Shown piece by piece: positions 24,101 to 34,395 of a stretch of DNA of 64,000 nucleotides. Origin of the DNA: Rostrohypoxylon terebratum (lineage: Eukaryota; Ascomycota; Sordariomycetes; Xylariales; Hypoxylaceae); the NCBI GenBank assembly GCA_022497145.1, contig MU385898.1, positions 124,001-188,000 on the forward strand, written 5' to 3'. How positions within the stretch are numbered: the first letter of the stretch is position 1; each line of letters starts with the position of its first letter. The notes beneath the pieces are model-generated. The model was not told where the DNA came from. It saw nothing but the letters and a program-made list of their open reading frames with translations, and searched no databases. The translations under genes and the position numbers were made by a program.

Positions 24101-27100
24101 CCACTAGGGAAGAGATCCAAGGATTGAATAGAGTCCAGCGCCAGAAAGTATCTGACTTCATTGTCGGCCGTCAAAATGTTGGCTACGTCAAGTTCAAGGT
24201 GCCTGTCGACTTGACTTCGGTTGATATCGATAACATATTCCACAATATCGTTATTCTAGAGCCGCGAAGTGCGACGGTCTACCCCAACGCTGCTAAGAAA
24301 CCAACTGTCGGCAAAGGCTTGAATGTGCCTGCAATTATCAACTTGGAGAACTCCTGGCCTCGCGCATCTAGAAAGGGTAAACTGATCTCCATCGCAAAGC
24401 ACGTCGAACGCCTGAAGAGAATCCCGGACACTAAGCTTGAGAACTACAACGAGCAGACTGGCGAGTGGACGTTCTCGGTCGAGCACTTTACAACATATGA
24501 ACTCGATGAATCAGACGAAGACGAAGACACTGAGACCAAACATGAGGAGACCAAGGAAGTGTACCCGTCCCCATCGACCGCCTCAGAAGACGCTACTTCT
24601 GACGTTGGCGATCAAAGGCGAGCTTACCCAGTGTTGCCTGGCTCATTCGATTTACAAGATGATTCGTACGATGAGCAAGCGGAAATGACGCAAGTTACTA
24701 GAACTCAACCGTCTTTTTTAGCTAATCGCTCCGCGGGTTCAAAATCCAACGCACTCATCCCCATAGAGCAGGACGAGTCGGATGATGAATATGCGACGTC
24801 CGAGGTACGTGAAGATACGAGTACTTCCATCGGACAGCATCTCGCCGCGGAGCCAGAGGATAACTCGTTTGATGGCAGCCAATTTGATACCGTGCCTGAG
24901 ACACCCGCAGGTATCATGAGAGCTCGAATGCGCGCCATCAAGGGCTCGGCCACGCCAATGAAAGTCCAAGTTTCGTCCGGTGATGACTGGATGGATATGC
25001 TTAGCAAGACAATTAGTCCGCAGAAACGCGATCGAGCCCTACTCAGGACTATCAATGAAGCCGATCAACAACGTGCGGCAGACGGATATTCTCGAGAAGC
25101 ATCACCAACGAAGAAACGCATCGTTCCAGACGGCCGCGGGTTCGCAACGAGTATCGATTTGATGCATTCGTTATTCGAGAAGGCAAAGGCACCAGCTGAA
25201 AATCTTCAAGCTTCGGTGCGACCCAAGGGTGTTAAGTGGCCGTACAAACGACAAACGAAGCATCTTGACGAAAGCGATATGGACGAGCAAGACCGGGTCT
25301 GGCATGACACTATGCGGCCCACCTGGGGCCCAAGTGGCACTCTCGTTTTCTCTGCAACGCCGAGCGGCTCGGCATTTGGAAGGTCCGGTCGTATAACTGA
25401 CAAGAATGCGCTCATGACTATACTGAAAGGCGGTATCGTATCAGAGACCCAGGATATCAGGATAGCCAAATTTACTAACGAGGTAAGCCCTTCAATTCGC
25501 TTTTATAACTTTAGAGACTTACTAACGCGGCCCGCAGATGTCCGCACGCGCTATCCATGTTCACTCCAAATTAGCGCAAGTTCAATTAGTCCAAGGCGTG
25601 CCATCCGTTAAACTGAGCCCCCGAACAACGCTGAAGGACTTCTCAGTCGGGTCCAGTACTAAGAACTTCGCTGAAGATCACGAAAGGCTTGTCTGGGAGC
25701 TCGCGAGTGTTTTATTCGACAGCATCAAGATTCCTGTGGATCTGCAGAACGATGTTGAGGCCGTGGAAAAACTGCGCCGGGAAAACCTCTCTCGGTTCTG
25801 GGAACGTATGGTGGAGGAACAAACGAATAAGATAGCCGCTATGGCCGGATCTAGTGAAGAGAAAGCCTTGGCCGCCTTATCTGGTCACCGAGTACCTGAA
25901 GCTTGTAAGCACCTGCTAGATGGCAAGAATTTTCGCTTAGCCACTTTGGTGGCTCTCATCGGCACCAACGACGCTGTCAAGAAGGATGTACGAGAGCAAA
26001 TGAAAGAATGGCACGAAGCACATGTCCTCTCCGAATTTTCTCCATCAATTCGCGCTCTTTACGAAATGCTTAGCGGTAATGTTTGTGCTTGCGAAGGTAC
26101 CAAGGGTGCATTAGAAAATCGGACAGAGTCATTCCTCATTTCTAAGAAGTTCGGTCTCAATTGGCAACAAGCCTTTGGACTAAGGCTCTGGTACGCGATA
26201 AATACGGAGGATCGCATCGCAGATGCGGTGGAAAAGTATAGGGAAGACGTGGAACAGGATCGAGAGCTGCCACCAGTCACCTGGTTTGCCGAACACGGTA
26301 TCAAGAGCATCTGGAATGATCCAAACCAGGATCAGCGTGAAGATCTTCTTTGGGGATTGCTACAATTATACGCTAACAGCCAGGTGGACTTGGAGGCTAT
26401 ATTACGACCGGAGAACTCACAATTATCCCCTCTCGATTTCCGACTATCCTGGCAGCTAGGACAAGCCTTAACATCCACTGGGCGCGCCTCATTTGGGAAA
26501 GACGCCATAGAAAAGACCGACGCCGCCACCGTCTCATTCGCTGCACAATTAACGAACGAAGGTAGTTGGTTGGAAGCAACCTTCGTCCTCTTACATCTCA
26601 CGAATTCCGACGCGCGATCTAAAGCTATACAAGATCACCTCTGCAGACATGCCGGCTTGATCGGAGATGAAGATTCGAGCAGCTTTAAGAAGCTTGCATC
26701 AGAGTTCAAGATTCCCAGACAATGGATCTGGCATTCGAAAGCACTATACATGCGTAGCGTCAAGAAAGACCCGGCTGCTGAAGTTCAGTGCCTGCTTCGA
26801 GCAGAGTCGTGGGCCGATGCTCACCGCACTTTCATCAAAGAAGTCGCTCCGGTTACTATAATTGAGCGCGATTATGACACATTGGCCGACCTACTCCATC
26901 AATTCGAAGGCCACCATTCGCAAGTTCCAGACTGGAATGTCGGTGGTGATATTTACAAGGCCTTCCTTCAATTAATGGGATGCCAACGACGACTCGAATT
27001 CCCACCCCCTATCTTAGTGAATGCCCTTCTTGAAGGATTGCCAGCCATGCATGGAAATACCCCTGAAGCCGGCATCGTAGAGTATGCTGCGCTGACGGAC

Positions 27101-27315
27101 ATGGCAGCGGAGGTAGCAAAGGTGGTTGCCAATATGGCAAAAGCAGGAGAGGTAAGTCAATCATTCATCACCTTATCACCAAACGAAATACTAACAGCGC
27201 CAATCAGATGGAACATGAACGCATCTTACACCTCCCATTGACGGAAGACGTACTACTAAAACATTCACGAGATTTTGCCTGGTCACATTATTCAACGGTG
27301 ATGGCAGGCTCCTAA
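21161..27315 (+). CDS. nucleoporin Nup98-Nup96 precursor (Nup145/Nup189 homologue)
   Basis: This is a nuclear pore precursor that should split itself into an FG-repeat gate protein (Nup98) and a Y-complex scaffold subunit (Nup96/Nup145C). Exons are 21161-21278, 21392-21496, 21587-25482, 25538-27151 and 27208-27315, giving 1946 residues. Residues 1 to about 600 are GLFG/FG repeats with Asn/Thr-rich spacers. Inside them, at about 212-250, is a GLEBS-like Rae1/Gle2-binding segment (FQDPYKKWSAEELRLADYA), as in vertebrate Nup98 and yeast Nup116 but not yeast Nup145. The autoproteolytic domain runs about 890-1043, from EYWMSPTREEIQGLNRVQRQ to EHF1042-T1043. The expected Ser after HF is Thr here. 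The C-terminal part is alpha-helical Nup96: LVWELASVLFDSIKIP and, after the last intron, a C-terminus ending in HYSTVMAGS. The two early introns fall between FG repeats. Confidence 0.95.
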
Positions 27316-27864
27316 ACCCCTTGCGCCCTAGTTATATTGCGAAGTTTGAGGTGGAAACGGATAGTGCGGAGGATTAAGTAACATGTTTCCGCGCGCAAAT
27401 GACACTTATAGTAGATAGTTCATTTCCCCCAAAGCGGGTCTAAGATGGAAAATTGGGAAGGGGAGCGAGACCACGATGGAACAGGTGAGATTCGGCACAT
27501 TATGGTGATACGCCAGATCAATTGCCTTCATGTAGCATAATACAATAGTTAGCATAAATTGCTGATACCCGATCTTTGACGTGTTCGTGACCTGTGTACA
27601 ATTCAAGTATCTACCCGGTACTAGAGATGCCATAATATCCAACCAGGTCTCATTCCGTCTAGTCCATTAGTCCATCTGAGTATATGCGACCTAATAAATC
27701 ATTTTATATTCATTTTCTACCTGTGTATGCCGTATTTCTGAGATATAGCAAATATTACTTGAGTCTTAAGTAAACGTTGTTCTCTGGTAAATATAAGGGG
27801 TACTTCTTAATATAATATGACCAATCCGTATGTAACTTCGCTAACCAACCCGTAACTAAATCCG
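27316..27864. other. convergent intergenic region
   Basis: These 549 bp between the nucleoporin and the first P450 are AT-rich, with no gene seen. The stretch presumably contains both 3' ends. Confidence 0.55.
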
Positions 27865-29682
27865 TCAATCATCTACAGCCCTCTCAAAACGTAAATACAG
27901 TGAATTGCTCTTCGGATGCCCCGTGTATGCATCGGTCGGTTCTATGCCCTCATCGTCGACAATGTGAGTAGTGTAATTGGAGTATATGGCAGCAATTATG
28001 AGTTTCATATCTACAACAGTCGCGAAATTAGTAAAAGTTGGATTAATAAAACATGAAAAGAGGAAGAAGCCACAAACCATGCATGGCGAAATTTGATCCC
28101 AGACACATCCGCCCGCCGCTGGAAAAGCCCCAGAAATACCGGTTTACGTCGACCTTCTCGTCGTCTCCGTTGGGGCTGTCCGCGGGCTCAGCAGCCCCTT
28201 GGGGGCGCAACCATCGCGCGTGGTCCCATTTCTCGGGATCGGGGAACACGGCTTCGTCGCGGTGGACATTATACACCGACGCCGAGACTCGCACGCCGCC
28301 GGGAACCTCGTAGGGTCCTATGCGACATGATGGAAGTGGTGTGACACGCGGCTCGGGTCCGCCTGCGGGCGCGTATCGCCGGACTGTCTCCTTTATCAGG
28401 GCGTGTAATATAGGTAAGCTATCCAACTGCCTCGAATCCGGCATCTGGATCCCCCTGTCACAATCGCCATCTACGTATCGCATACTAGGCTCCAGAGTCA
28501 GCAGTTCCCGCCGCAACTCGAGCTGCAGCTCGAGCGACTGCGAGAGGTGGTACGAGAGATACGTCAACGCGACACCCGTGGTCTCCTGCCCGGCAAGCAC
28601 GTGGTCGATGATCTCGGACGCGACGCTCAACTCGCGCTGCTGGATCGTCGTGCTATACAGCATCGACTCCGTCCCGTACATCGCATACTCCTTCTCGATA
28701 CCCGCAAGTAGCGCGCGCACGACTACCGGGTCATCCGCCGTGTTCACCACCGCTTCCCCTTCACCCCCATCCTTCTCCCGGTCTAGGAACCGTAGCGTGG
28801 CGTCGCTGCGCTGCTTACACCAGGCCTCTAGCTCGTGGTTCGCGGCGTCGACCCACGACGGGGTTAGCTTTATGCCGAGGACAGAGAGGAAGCGCGAGAG
28901 GCGCGGCAGCTCCTGCGCGAAGAAGCTGTGGCCTTTGCGCACCATGTAGATGGACAGCCAGTGCTCGCGTTCGGCGCGGCGGCGGACGAAGTCCGCGTGC
29001 CGCGGCAGCCCGAAGCAGTACGCGGAGATGAAGTCCATGGCCGCGGCGCAGAAGAGGGAGTGTACGTCCACGCCGTGGGGGGCTTGGGATACGTGCGTTG
29101 AGAAGTGCAGGAGGGGGAGGAGGTGGGTGGAGAGGATGGTGTGGGCTTGGGTGCGGAGCGAGGGGGAGCTGTGGATGAAGGATTTGGAGTATACGTGCGA
29201 CACCATGCGTTTGCGTTGGGAGTGTGGTTTAGAGGGTAAGGAGGAGAATGTGCAGGGGACGCTGGGGATGTGTTAGTATGTGTTGGATACCTATAGACTT
29301 TACGGCTTGAATAGGAGAGGCGTATGGAAGGGGGGATGTATATATACCCGTAGTTGTTGAAGACGGAGTACCACTCGTGTTTGTCGAAGCCGCCCTGGTA
29401 TATGGTCTTGACGCCTTCGATGCTGTTGACGCTTAATTCGTTAGGACTGACTCGTACGACGGGACCATGTTGCTTGTGAGCAGCGTGGAGAGTGCCGTTT
29501 TCACGACTCTTGAAGCGAGCCCATAGGATCCATGCTGGGGAGATGGAGCAGGACCAATGGGCGCTTGGGATTTTTGATAGGGGTGAGATTACGGCTGGAT
29601 ATAGCACATATTGGTAGATTATTCCTGCTATTAAAGTCAGTATTGTTGGTATATAGATGTTGGTAGTTGTGAAGGCAGCCAT
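27865..29682 (-). CDS. cytochrome P450 monooxygenase (microsomal, three exons)
   Basis: This is a heme-thiolate oxygenase, ER-anchored by an N-terminal membrane segment (about residues 8-32: IYIPTILTLIAGIIYQYVLY). Exons are 29682-29348, 29261-28078 and 28010-27865, giving 554 residues. The I-helix reads AGQETTGVAL, the classical A/G-G-x-E/D-T-T oxygen-activation motif. The K-helix ExxR is ETVRRY. The heme loop is FSSGGRMCLGSNFAM with C498 as axial ligand. The second intron (28011-28077, donor GTTTGT, weaker than usual) follows FAMH; the last exon then restores the expected post-heme helix (DMKLIIAAIYSNY). The substrate is unknown; general resemblance is to fungal secondary-metabolism P450s. 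The gene is divergent to the F-box gene. The coding sequence is GC-rich compared with its flanks. Confidence 0.92.
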
Positions 29683-30576
29683 GATAGAGATTCGAATCTA
29701 GGAGTTGAGGGGGAGAGGAGATGAGAGGATGATATTCCAATGAAAAGCTGAACTGATTTGATTAACGAAAAGATAGTCCAAACACAAGTAGGCGGGAAAA
29801 TAAAAACATATTCATTATTATGTCGTCCTTACTTATCCCTAAATATCGATACTACTCTTAAGTGTGTCTATTGTGTACAGAATATTTGATTTCATGTAGA
29901 AGTCCGACAGGAGCATCGTTATCTGAGTTGCCCCTCCACGATTGAGCCGGCAATGTTAAATGCAATATATGAAGTTCTATATCTGCTTATCTTCACGAAA
30001 AGATCTGCCGTGCATTGCTCAGTTCTCGCGGTTTCCTAGAAAGAGACAAAAATTATGAGATAATTTTCTAAATTAACTCGTCTAATAGTTGGTCCTAGAT
30101 TGTGTAACCAGGTTCCAAGTTAATGTGGAAGGCAATCACAACTCGGATATCAGGGGATTAGGTAAGCCCCCTAATGACACCGGTGGATAGATTGTTGAGT
30201 CATGATTGGCTAACGAGAAGCACTATGACTCAATATATGCATGTAGCCGCTAGGATCCATTTGTTTTGCTGGGTAGTCCCTAGCTGCCTAGCTCCCTAGC
30301 TCAGTCCACCGTCCGCCATTGAATTTTCCACCTAGCAGTGACTCAACAAACTCTCCCAGACTCCCTAAACTACCGCTATTTTAGGCATCATCATAGGGAC
30401 CTTAACGGCTTACACACTGGTAATAGCTTGTGTTACTACATGTCATACGTTTACCAGGCCCGAGCCCGAAATTTTATAAGAAACGTCGACTTCTCAAATA
30501 AAATTTACTAGCAATATACAATATCATATCGCCCCGTCGAAGATGACACTGATTTCTTAAGTGCTACAAACGAACC
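29683..30576. other. divergent intergenic region, P450 and F-box gene
   Basis: These 894 bp hold two divergent promoters. The region is AT-rich. TAGCTGCCTAGCTCCCTAGC-like repeats occur at about 30280-30300. No open frame of interest is present. Confidence 0.5.
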
Positions 30577-32502
30577 ATGGAGCCCATAAAGTCTATGGAA
30601 CTACTCAAAATCTCTGACGAACCCCCAAGCCTCTTAAACTTGCCAGCAGATATTCTTTATATAATAATATCGTACCTGGATACCGCGAAGAGCGTTGCTC
30701 ATCTGTCAGCAACGTGTAAAGGGCTATACCATCTCGTCTCCGAGAGAGGATGGCGGATATTTGTCACACAAAACTTCAATACCTTTACCCTTTCTGAAGT
30801 TACCTCCGGCTATGAGTGGAAGGCCCGTGCTCGATCACTAACTTCGCAATCAAGGGACTGGGATAAGCGCAGCTTTGTCGTCGACGCCATTACGCCTCTA
30901 GTCCAGCAACGATGGCAATTGCGAACGGGCACTGCTAGGCAATCTATTCCCAGCAATATCATAGTTGACGCTCACCACCGCCACGAGGGAAACGATGACC
31001 AGGACTTCATATTCTGGGGAGCCGGAGAAGATGTGTTTGGTATACTACGCCATCATAAAGGACCGAAAGTTCGTACCGATGAGACTTTCAGTAGAATGGG
31101 TGAATTGTCCGGATATCATGCTGGAAAAGACGACGTCACGTGTGTCTCTATTCTCAAAGATAGCAAATACAATTACGGCCAAACGAACGGACCTCAAGTC
31201 GCCGTGGGCAGGGCTAATGGCCGGCTTCAACTCCTATCCATCGGTACTCAAGATTTCGGCAATCCTCTTCTCAGTTTTGGAGATGTGAATCCACTCCATA
31301 ATACTTCGGTCAAGACGGAAATCCAGGCCCTTGACATTAACTATAAGCAAGGCCTCCTTGCGGCGGCAACCAAGCACCGCATTCTTAATTACTCCCTCGA
31401 CAAAGACCGACAGACCATTCATAATGCGACCACCAAAGATCATGGCGCTACCGACCATATCTATGTGGATGATTTTTTCGATTTGAAAGGTAACCAAGCG
31501 GATGTGGGCAGCTTTGACTTCATCCGATCCGCCAAGTTCGTCAATGACAACACCCTAGCAGTAGGCTTAAACAAGGGGCCTCAACCGCTCCAGTATCTAG
31601 AGTATACGCCTACAGGAATGGTTGTATCTCATTTAACTAAGACCAAAGTTCAAGATACAACGTATGATGACCGGCTTCAAACAGTCCGGGCAATCTTGCC
31701 TGTAGATACTAGCTCGATCACCAGCAAAGGCGGAAACGCTGTGCTGACCTCGTGGGATGACGGTACGGTTCGTCTTCAGGACCTTAGAACACCCTCTCCG
31801 ACCGACACAATCTTCCAGGATAACTTTGAAATCACTACCCCGATCAACGCTCTACTCACCCGCGGCCTCGAAAGGTTCATTGCTGGTAGCGCTCACAACT
31901 CCACGTTGAAGGTATTCGACTACCGTTGGCCAAAGCGCTACTACCATACCGAGGGTTTGCCTTGCGGCAATGATGCACCATACCCTGCGCCTCGATCACT
32001 ATCTGTCGTAAAAGTGCCGACATTTATTAGCAATAGAACTACATGCGACCATGTAGCCGGTCTACGGTGCCGTTGGCACACGCTTTCGCGACACGACTTT
32101 TATCGTCCCAACTTCAACATGTGGCTCCCCGTGTTCAGGCGGAGACATAACTCACCAGTCTACTCGCTCGCATCGCCATCAGACATCTCGCCAATGATCA
32201 TCGCGGGACTCTCGGGGATCATCGTCGAGGTTACCCCCAAGAGCAGCACTTGGCCAGCAACACGGCCATACCTCTGGTCTACTAAAGACAGCGTGGTTAA
32301 GCGGCGCGGGGAGATGGTAGCTCTCATTGAGACGGGGTCTGGCTTTGAGGTCGATGACGTGGCAAACGTGCAGCGCATGCCTATAGTGTATCAACACTCT
32401 CAAGAGAGCGAGTGGCGACGCCTTGATACACCACAGAAAAAGCGGCATCGGTTGGATGAGTGGCTTGTTTCCAGCGTGAATGTGATAAACCCAATCAGTT
32501 AA
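30577..32502 (+). CDS. F-box protein with C-terminal WD40-like propeller
   Basis: This is probably a substrate receptor for an SCF (Skp1-Cul1-F-box) ubiquitin ligase. It is a single exon of 641 residues. The F-box lies at about residues 20-65 (LLNLPADILYIIISYLDTAK, then SATCKGLYHLVSERGWRIFV). The remainder looks like a beta-propeller with weak WD-type blades, such as GRANGRLQLLSIG, AVLTSWDDGTVRLQDLR and FIAGSAHNSTLKVFDYRWPK. The substrate is unknown. It sits between two P450 genes on the other strand, and nothing in the sequence ties it to them. The start is the first ATG in the context ACCATGG. Confidence 0.85.
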   Translation: MEPIKSMELLKISDEPPSLLNLPADILYIIISYLDTAKSVAHLSATCKGLYHLVSERGWRIFVTQNFNTFTLSEVTSGYEWKARARSLTSQSRDWDKRSFVVDAITPLVQQRWQLRTGTARQSIPSNIIVDAHHRHEGNDDQDFIFWGAGEDVFGILRHHKGPKVRTDETFSRMGELSGYHAGKDDVTCVSILKDSKYNYGQTNGPQVAVGRANGRLQLLSIGTQDFGNPLLSFGDVNPLHNTSVKTEIQALDINYKQGLLAAATKHRILNYSLDKDRQTIHNATTKDHGATDHIYVDDFFDLKGNQADVGSFDFIRSAKFVNDNTLAVGLNKGPQPLQYLEYTPTGMVVSHLTKTKVQDTTYDDRLQTVRAILPVDTSSITSKGGNAVLTSWDDGTVRLQDLRTPSPTDTIFQDNFEITTPINALLTRGLERFIAGSAHNSTLKVFDYRWPKRYYHTEGLPCGNDAPYPAPRSLSVVKVPTFISNRTTCDHVAGLRCRWHTLSRHDFYRPNFNMWLPVFRRRHNSPVYSLASPSDISPMIIAGLSGIIVEVTPKSSTWPATRPYLWSTKDSVVKRRGEMVALIETGSGFEVDDVANVQRMPIVYQHSQESEWRRLDTPQKKRHRLDEWLVSSVNVINPIS

Positions 32503-32787
32503 CTTTCTTCAATTTAGGAAGGGCTATACTTCTTCTTGCGATAGACCTAAGAGATAAGACTACAGAAGAGACCATCCATCTCCAATTTTATAGGGTTAAT
32601 AATATACGTATAACAACTAGTCCCACGAAGAGATCGATTATAAACATGCTTTGCCTATTAAGTACCGCCACTCTTCCCAAATTAAGTATTCCCTTCCAGC
32701 ATAACTCATACATACCCATTTACCATTGTTACAAAAACAGTTAAGGACGCTCATATAGAACATAGCACTGCCCATGTCATTGATCGT
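32503..32787. other. short convergent intergenic region
   Basis: These 285 AT-rich bases lie between the stop codons of the F-box gene and the second P450. They should contain both polyadenylation regions. Nothing else is seen. Confidence 0.55.
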
Positions 32788-34395
32788 TTACATGACAAAC
32801 TCAGCATTCCGCACCTTCCGCGCGATAGCATCTTCCCGCCTCGATATCAAGACCTCGACTTCGTTTACGGGCTCCAGGATATGCACCGGCAAGACCCCGT
32901 CATTCTTCTTCGGAACCTCGATCTTGTCCCCGTGCGCGGCTTTCATATCAAACTGCAGCACGACTAGGGCGACGAAAGCCAGGATCTCGTTCATGGCGAA
33001 GTGTCGCCCAGGACACAACGTCTTGCCGCCGCCGAAAGCCCGGAAAGCCGCGGGATGAAACGAATTATTCTGCTTCGCTCTTGCCTTTCCTTCCCCATTG
33101 TTTTCTTTGGAAGCGAGGAAGCGCTTCGGATTGAATGAATCGACGTCTTCGCCCCAGATCCCGGCGTCGGCGTGGATGATGCCGCCCGCGATTTGGACTA
33201 CGGAGTTCTTGGCGAGGAAGTATTGGTTTGCGAGCATGTGGTCCTGCTTCACGAGGCGGGTGGAATAGGTGTCGGATCCGAGACGCAGGCACTCGCGATA
33301 AACAGCTACGAGGACGGGGCAGTTGTCCCGGAGGTCGGTGAGATGCAATCTGGATCGTTCTGAAGACGAATCAGGATCTAAGGTCTCGATGATAGCTTGG
33401 ACTTCCCCTCGCACGCTGGCTAGTAGCGATAGGTCGGCATATAGGTGCACCAGGATCCAAAACGTCGATGTAGTAGCATTTACAATGCCGGCGAACAGGA
33501 AGGAAAGCTCCTCGCGAGCGACGGCCGGTAGAGCCCACCCATGTCCGAGCGCGATTTCCACACGCCGCTGGACAATCTTCGACCCCGTCCTATGCAGCTC
33601 CGCCTCCAAATACACCAGCAGCGCCGCGGACAACTTCTCACGGCCCTGATACGCCTTCCGCGCCGTAACCGACGGAACGATATTCATCAGCAGGGACCCG
33701 AGCCCGTGATCGAAATCCCAGAACGAGGTCTCCAGAGCCGGGTCCACCGCAATCGGGTTCTCGGGGCCGTACAGATACTTCGCCGTGGACACCGTGACCA
33801 GATGTCGTACCCAAGCCAGCAAATCCACCGTCTCTGCCCGGCTCACATCGACCGCCGATATCTCCTCGCGCATCTCGCGCGCCGCGGCCAGGCTCAGCTC
33901 CTCGAGGTAGGACCCCGGGCTGAGCCACGCGTACACCATATCCTGGATGTCGGCGAGGAAGCCGCGCTCCTCGCCCGGCAGGGGGTCGAGGTGGCGGCGC
34001 GTGATGTCCATGGTGGGCTTGTCGAGCCCCAGGACGCGCTCCGTGACTTCCGGGATGATGGGCGTGAAGGAGAGGACGCGGGACGCGCGCTGCACGCTCG
34101 CCGCGAGCGCCGGGTCCGCTACGACGTAGATCCGGGACCCCGGGACGGGCAACGTGAAGATGGCGTGCTGTCGGTGACGTAGCCCGAGGTTCTTGATGTA
34201 CCGCCCCCCGTGCAGGGCCATGCCGAGGAGGTGCCCGATTAGGGGGATGGGTGGGGCGAGGATGGGGGGTTCCGAGGGGTGCAGCTTGCGGGTGGTGCCC
34301 ACGTGGAGGGTTAGCAGGAGGGTGAGGATGCCGAGGAGGATGGTAGTCGTGGGGGTTATGTTCAAGATTTCGGGGTTGAAGCTTAGGAGGTCCAT
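32788..34395 (-). CDS. cytochrome P450 of the CYP7/CYP8-like type
   Basis: This is an intronless P450 of 535 residues with an N-terminal membrane anchor (TTTILLGILTLLLTLHV). The start is the ATG at 34395 (MDLLSF). Its heme loop is FGGGKTLCPGRHFAMNE with C461 as ligand, the FGGGxxxCPGR style of CYP7, CYP8 and CYP51. The K-helix ExxR is ECLRL. The I-helix reads FAGIVNATTSTFWILVH, which does not fit the classical AGxD/ET-T motif but resembles the A/N-x-x-x-x-TFW style of CYP7/CYP8 enzymes. Fungal members with this look are often annotated as 7-alpha-hydroxylase- or prostacyclin-synthase-like. Reaction and substrate are unknown. The gene is convergent to the F-box gene. GC content is high over the N-terminal half. 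Confidence 0.9.
   Translation of the reverse strand: MDLLSFNPEILNITPTTTILLGILTLLLTLHVGTTRKLHPSEPPILAPPIPLIGHLLGMALHGGRYIKNLGLRHRQHAIFTLPVPGSRIYVVADPALAASVQRASRVLSFTPIIPEVTERVLGLDKPTMDITRRHLDPLPGEERGFLADIQDMVYAWLSPGSYLEELSLAAAREMREEISAVDVSRAETVDLLAWVRHLVTVSTAKYLYGPENPIAVDPALETSFWDFDHGLGSLLMNIVPSVTARKAYQGREKLSAALLVYLEAELHRTGSKIVQRRVEIALGHGWALPAVAREELSFLFAGIVNATTSTFWILVHLYADLSLLASVRGEVQAIIETLDPDSSSERSRLHLTDLRDNCPVLVAVYRECLRLGSDTYSTRLVKQDHMLANQYFLAKNSVVQIAGGIIHADAGIWGEDVDSFNPKRFLASKENNGEGKARAKQNNSFHPAAFRAFGGGKTLCPGRHFAMNEILAFVALVVLQFDMKAAHGDKIEVPKKNDGVLPVHILEPVNEVEVLISRREDAIARKVRNAEFVM

Noticed and set aside
21567..24486. Long Pro/Leu/Val-rich open frames on both strands opposite or overlapping the nucleoporin FG region
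   Set aside because: They are antisense or shifted readings of the Gly/Phe/Asn-rich repeat coding sequence and vanish outside it; the plus-strand frame has clear GLFG repeats.
28043..29206. Treating the first P450 as a truncated pseudogene ending shortly after the heme loop
   Set aside because: Removing a 67-bp intron (28011-28077) restores the normal post-heme helix and stop, so the gene is intact.
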